From Brachypterus glaber (Eukaryota; Arthropoda; Insecta; Coleoptera; Kateretidae), in assembly GCA_958510825.1 (NCBI GenBank), contig OY294046.1:72859808-72923807 (forward strand): a stretch of DNA of 64,000 bases, read 5' to 3'. The position numbers were made by a program, and so were the translations under genes. Positions 63,846 through 64,000 of this stretch are shown here, piece after piece; the stretch's first letter is position 1, and each line of letters begins with the position of its first letter. The notes beneath the pieces are model-generated. The model was not told the DNA's origin. It saw only the letters and a list, made by a program, of their open reading frames with translations, and made no database searches.

Positions 63846-64000
63846 ACATCGGCACTTAGTGCTACTAAGAGTGCCGATGTATTGAAATCTTCGCCGAAAC
63901 GTCAAAATCTTTGACCACGTTTTTAAACCATTCGAAATCAGTCGAAATCAGTAAAAAAAAATGCGTCCGTCTGACTGTCTGTCTGTCTGGGTGTAAACTC
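63846..64000 (+). repeat. R1 repeat, cut by the window edge
   Basis: Hairpin ACATCGGCACTTAGTGCTAC with GAGTGCCGATGT, then the TTCGCCGAAACGTC block and GTCCGTCTGACTGTCTGTCT. It continues past the window. Confidence 0.8.

Overview
The window is eukaryotic nuclear DNA: strongly AT-rich, gene-poor and packed with transposons, small inverted-repeat elements and tandem repeats. The nested insertions, the recognisable genes (an SDR enzyme of the insect 15-PGDH-like type and an oxen/QCR9-like complex III subunit) and the mix of CR1/Jockey-type LINEs, Penelope-like elements and TA-target MITEs suggest a large insect genome. The order cannot be fixed from the sequence.

Layout. 0-12 kb: dispersed repeats, foldback MITEs, a tRNA-derived SINE, a 5'-truncated LINE nested in a motif-rich transposon (4.5-5.2 kb) and a second motif-rich transposon (9.9-10.8 kb). 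12-17 kb: a 1.2 kb palindromic TA-target element, then a Penelope-like element (GIY-YIG endonuclease, 11-bp target duplication) ending in a palindrome with a hammerhead ribozyme on each strand. 18-25 kb: two more motif-rich elements, a Jockey-like LINE fragment and a MITE. 26-28 kb: an oxen-like gene with repeated upstream DNA split by a foldback element. 28-34 kb: a foldback element, possible exon pieces and a 2.3 kb minisatellite of E2F-like TTTGGCGCC units. 34-40 kb: another motif-rich element, a LINE with a decayed RNase H region and a perfect-length 508-bp tandem duplication. 40-54 kb: MITEs, paired dispersed repeats and variable tandem arrays. 54-60 kb: a LINE with an open RT frame, a tandem array of hammerhead-bearing ~310-350 bp monomers, and a triple nest (foldback inside LINE inside a hairpin repeat). 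60.8-63.4 kb: an intronless SDR gene with a long Cys/Lys-rich repeat tail.

Most notable. (1) Six type-I hammerhead ribozyme copies, four in tandem and two as an inverted pair in the Penelope-like element, with three-stem folds and the catalytic core visible by eye. (2) A group of five or six non-autonomous DNA elements, each filled with its own short palindromic motif in both orientations. (3) The SDR-Cys-repeat fusion protein. (4) The E2F-site-like minisatellite. Boundaries of many insertions are supported by target-site duplications or by an empty site in a second copy of the host repeat. All comparisons were made by eye; no database was searched.
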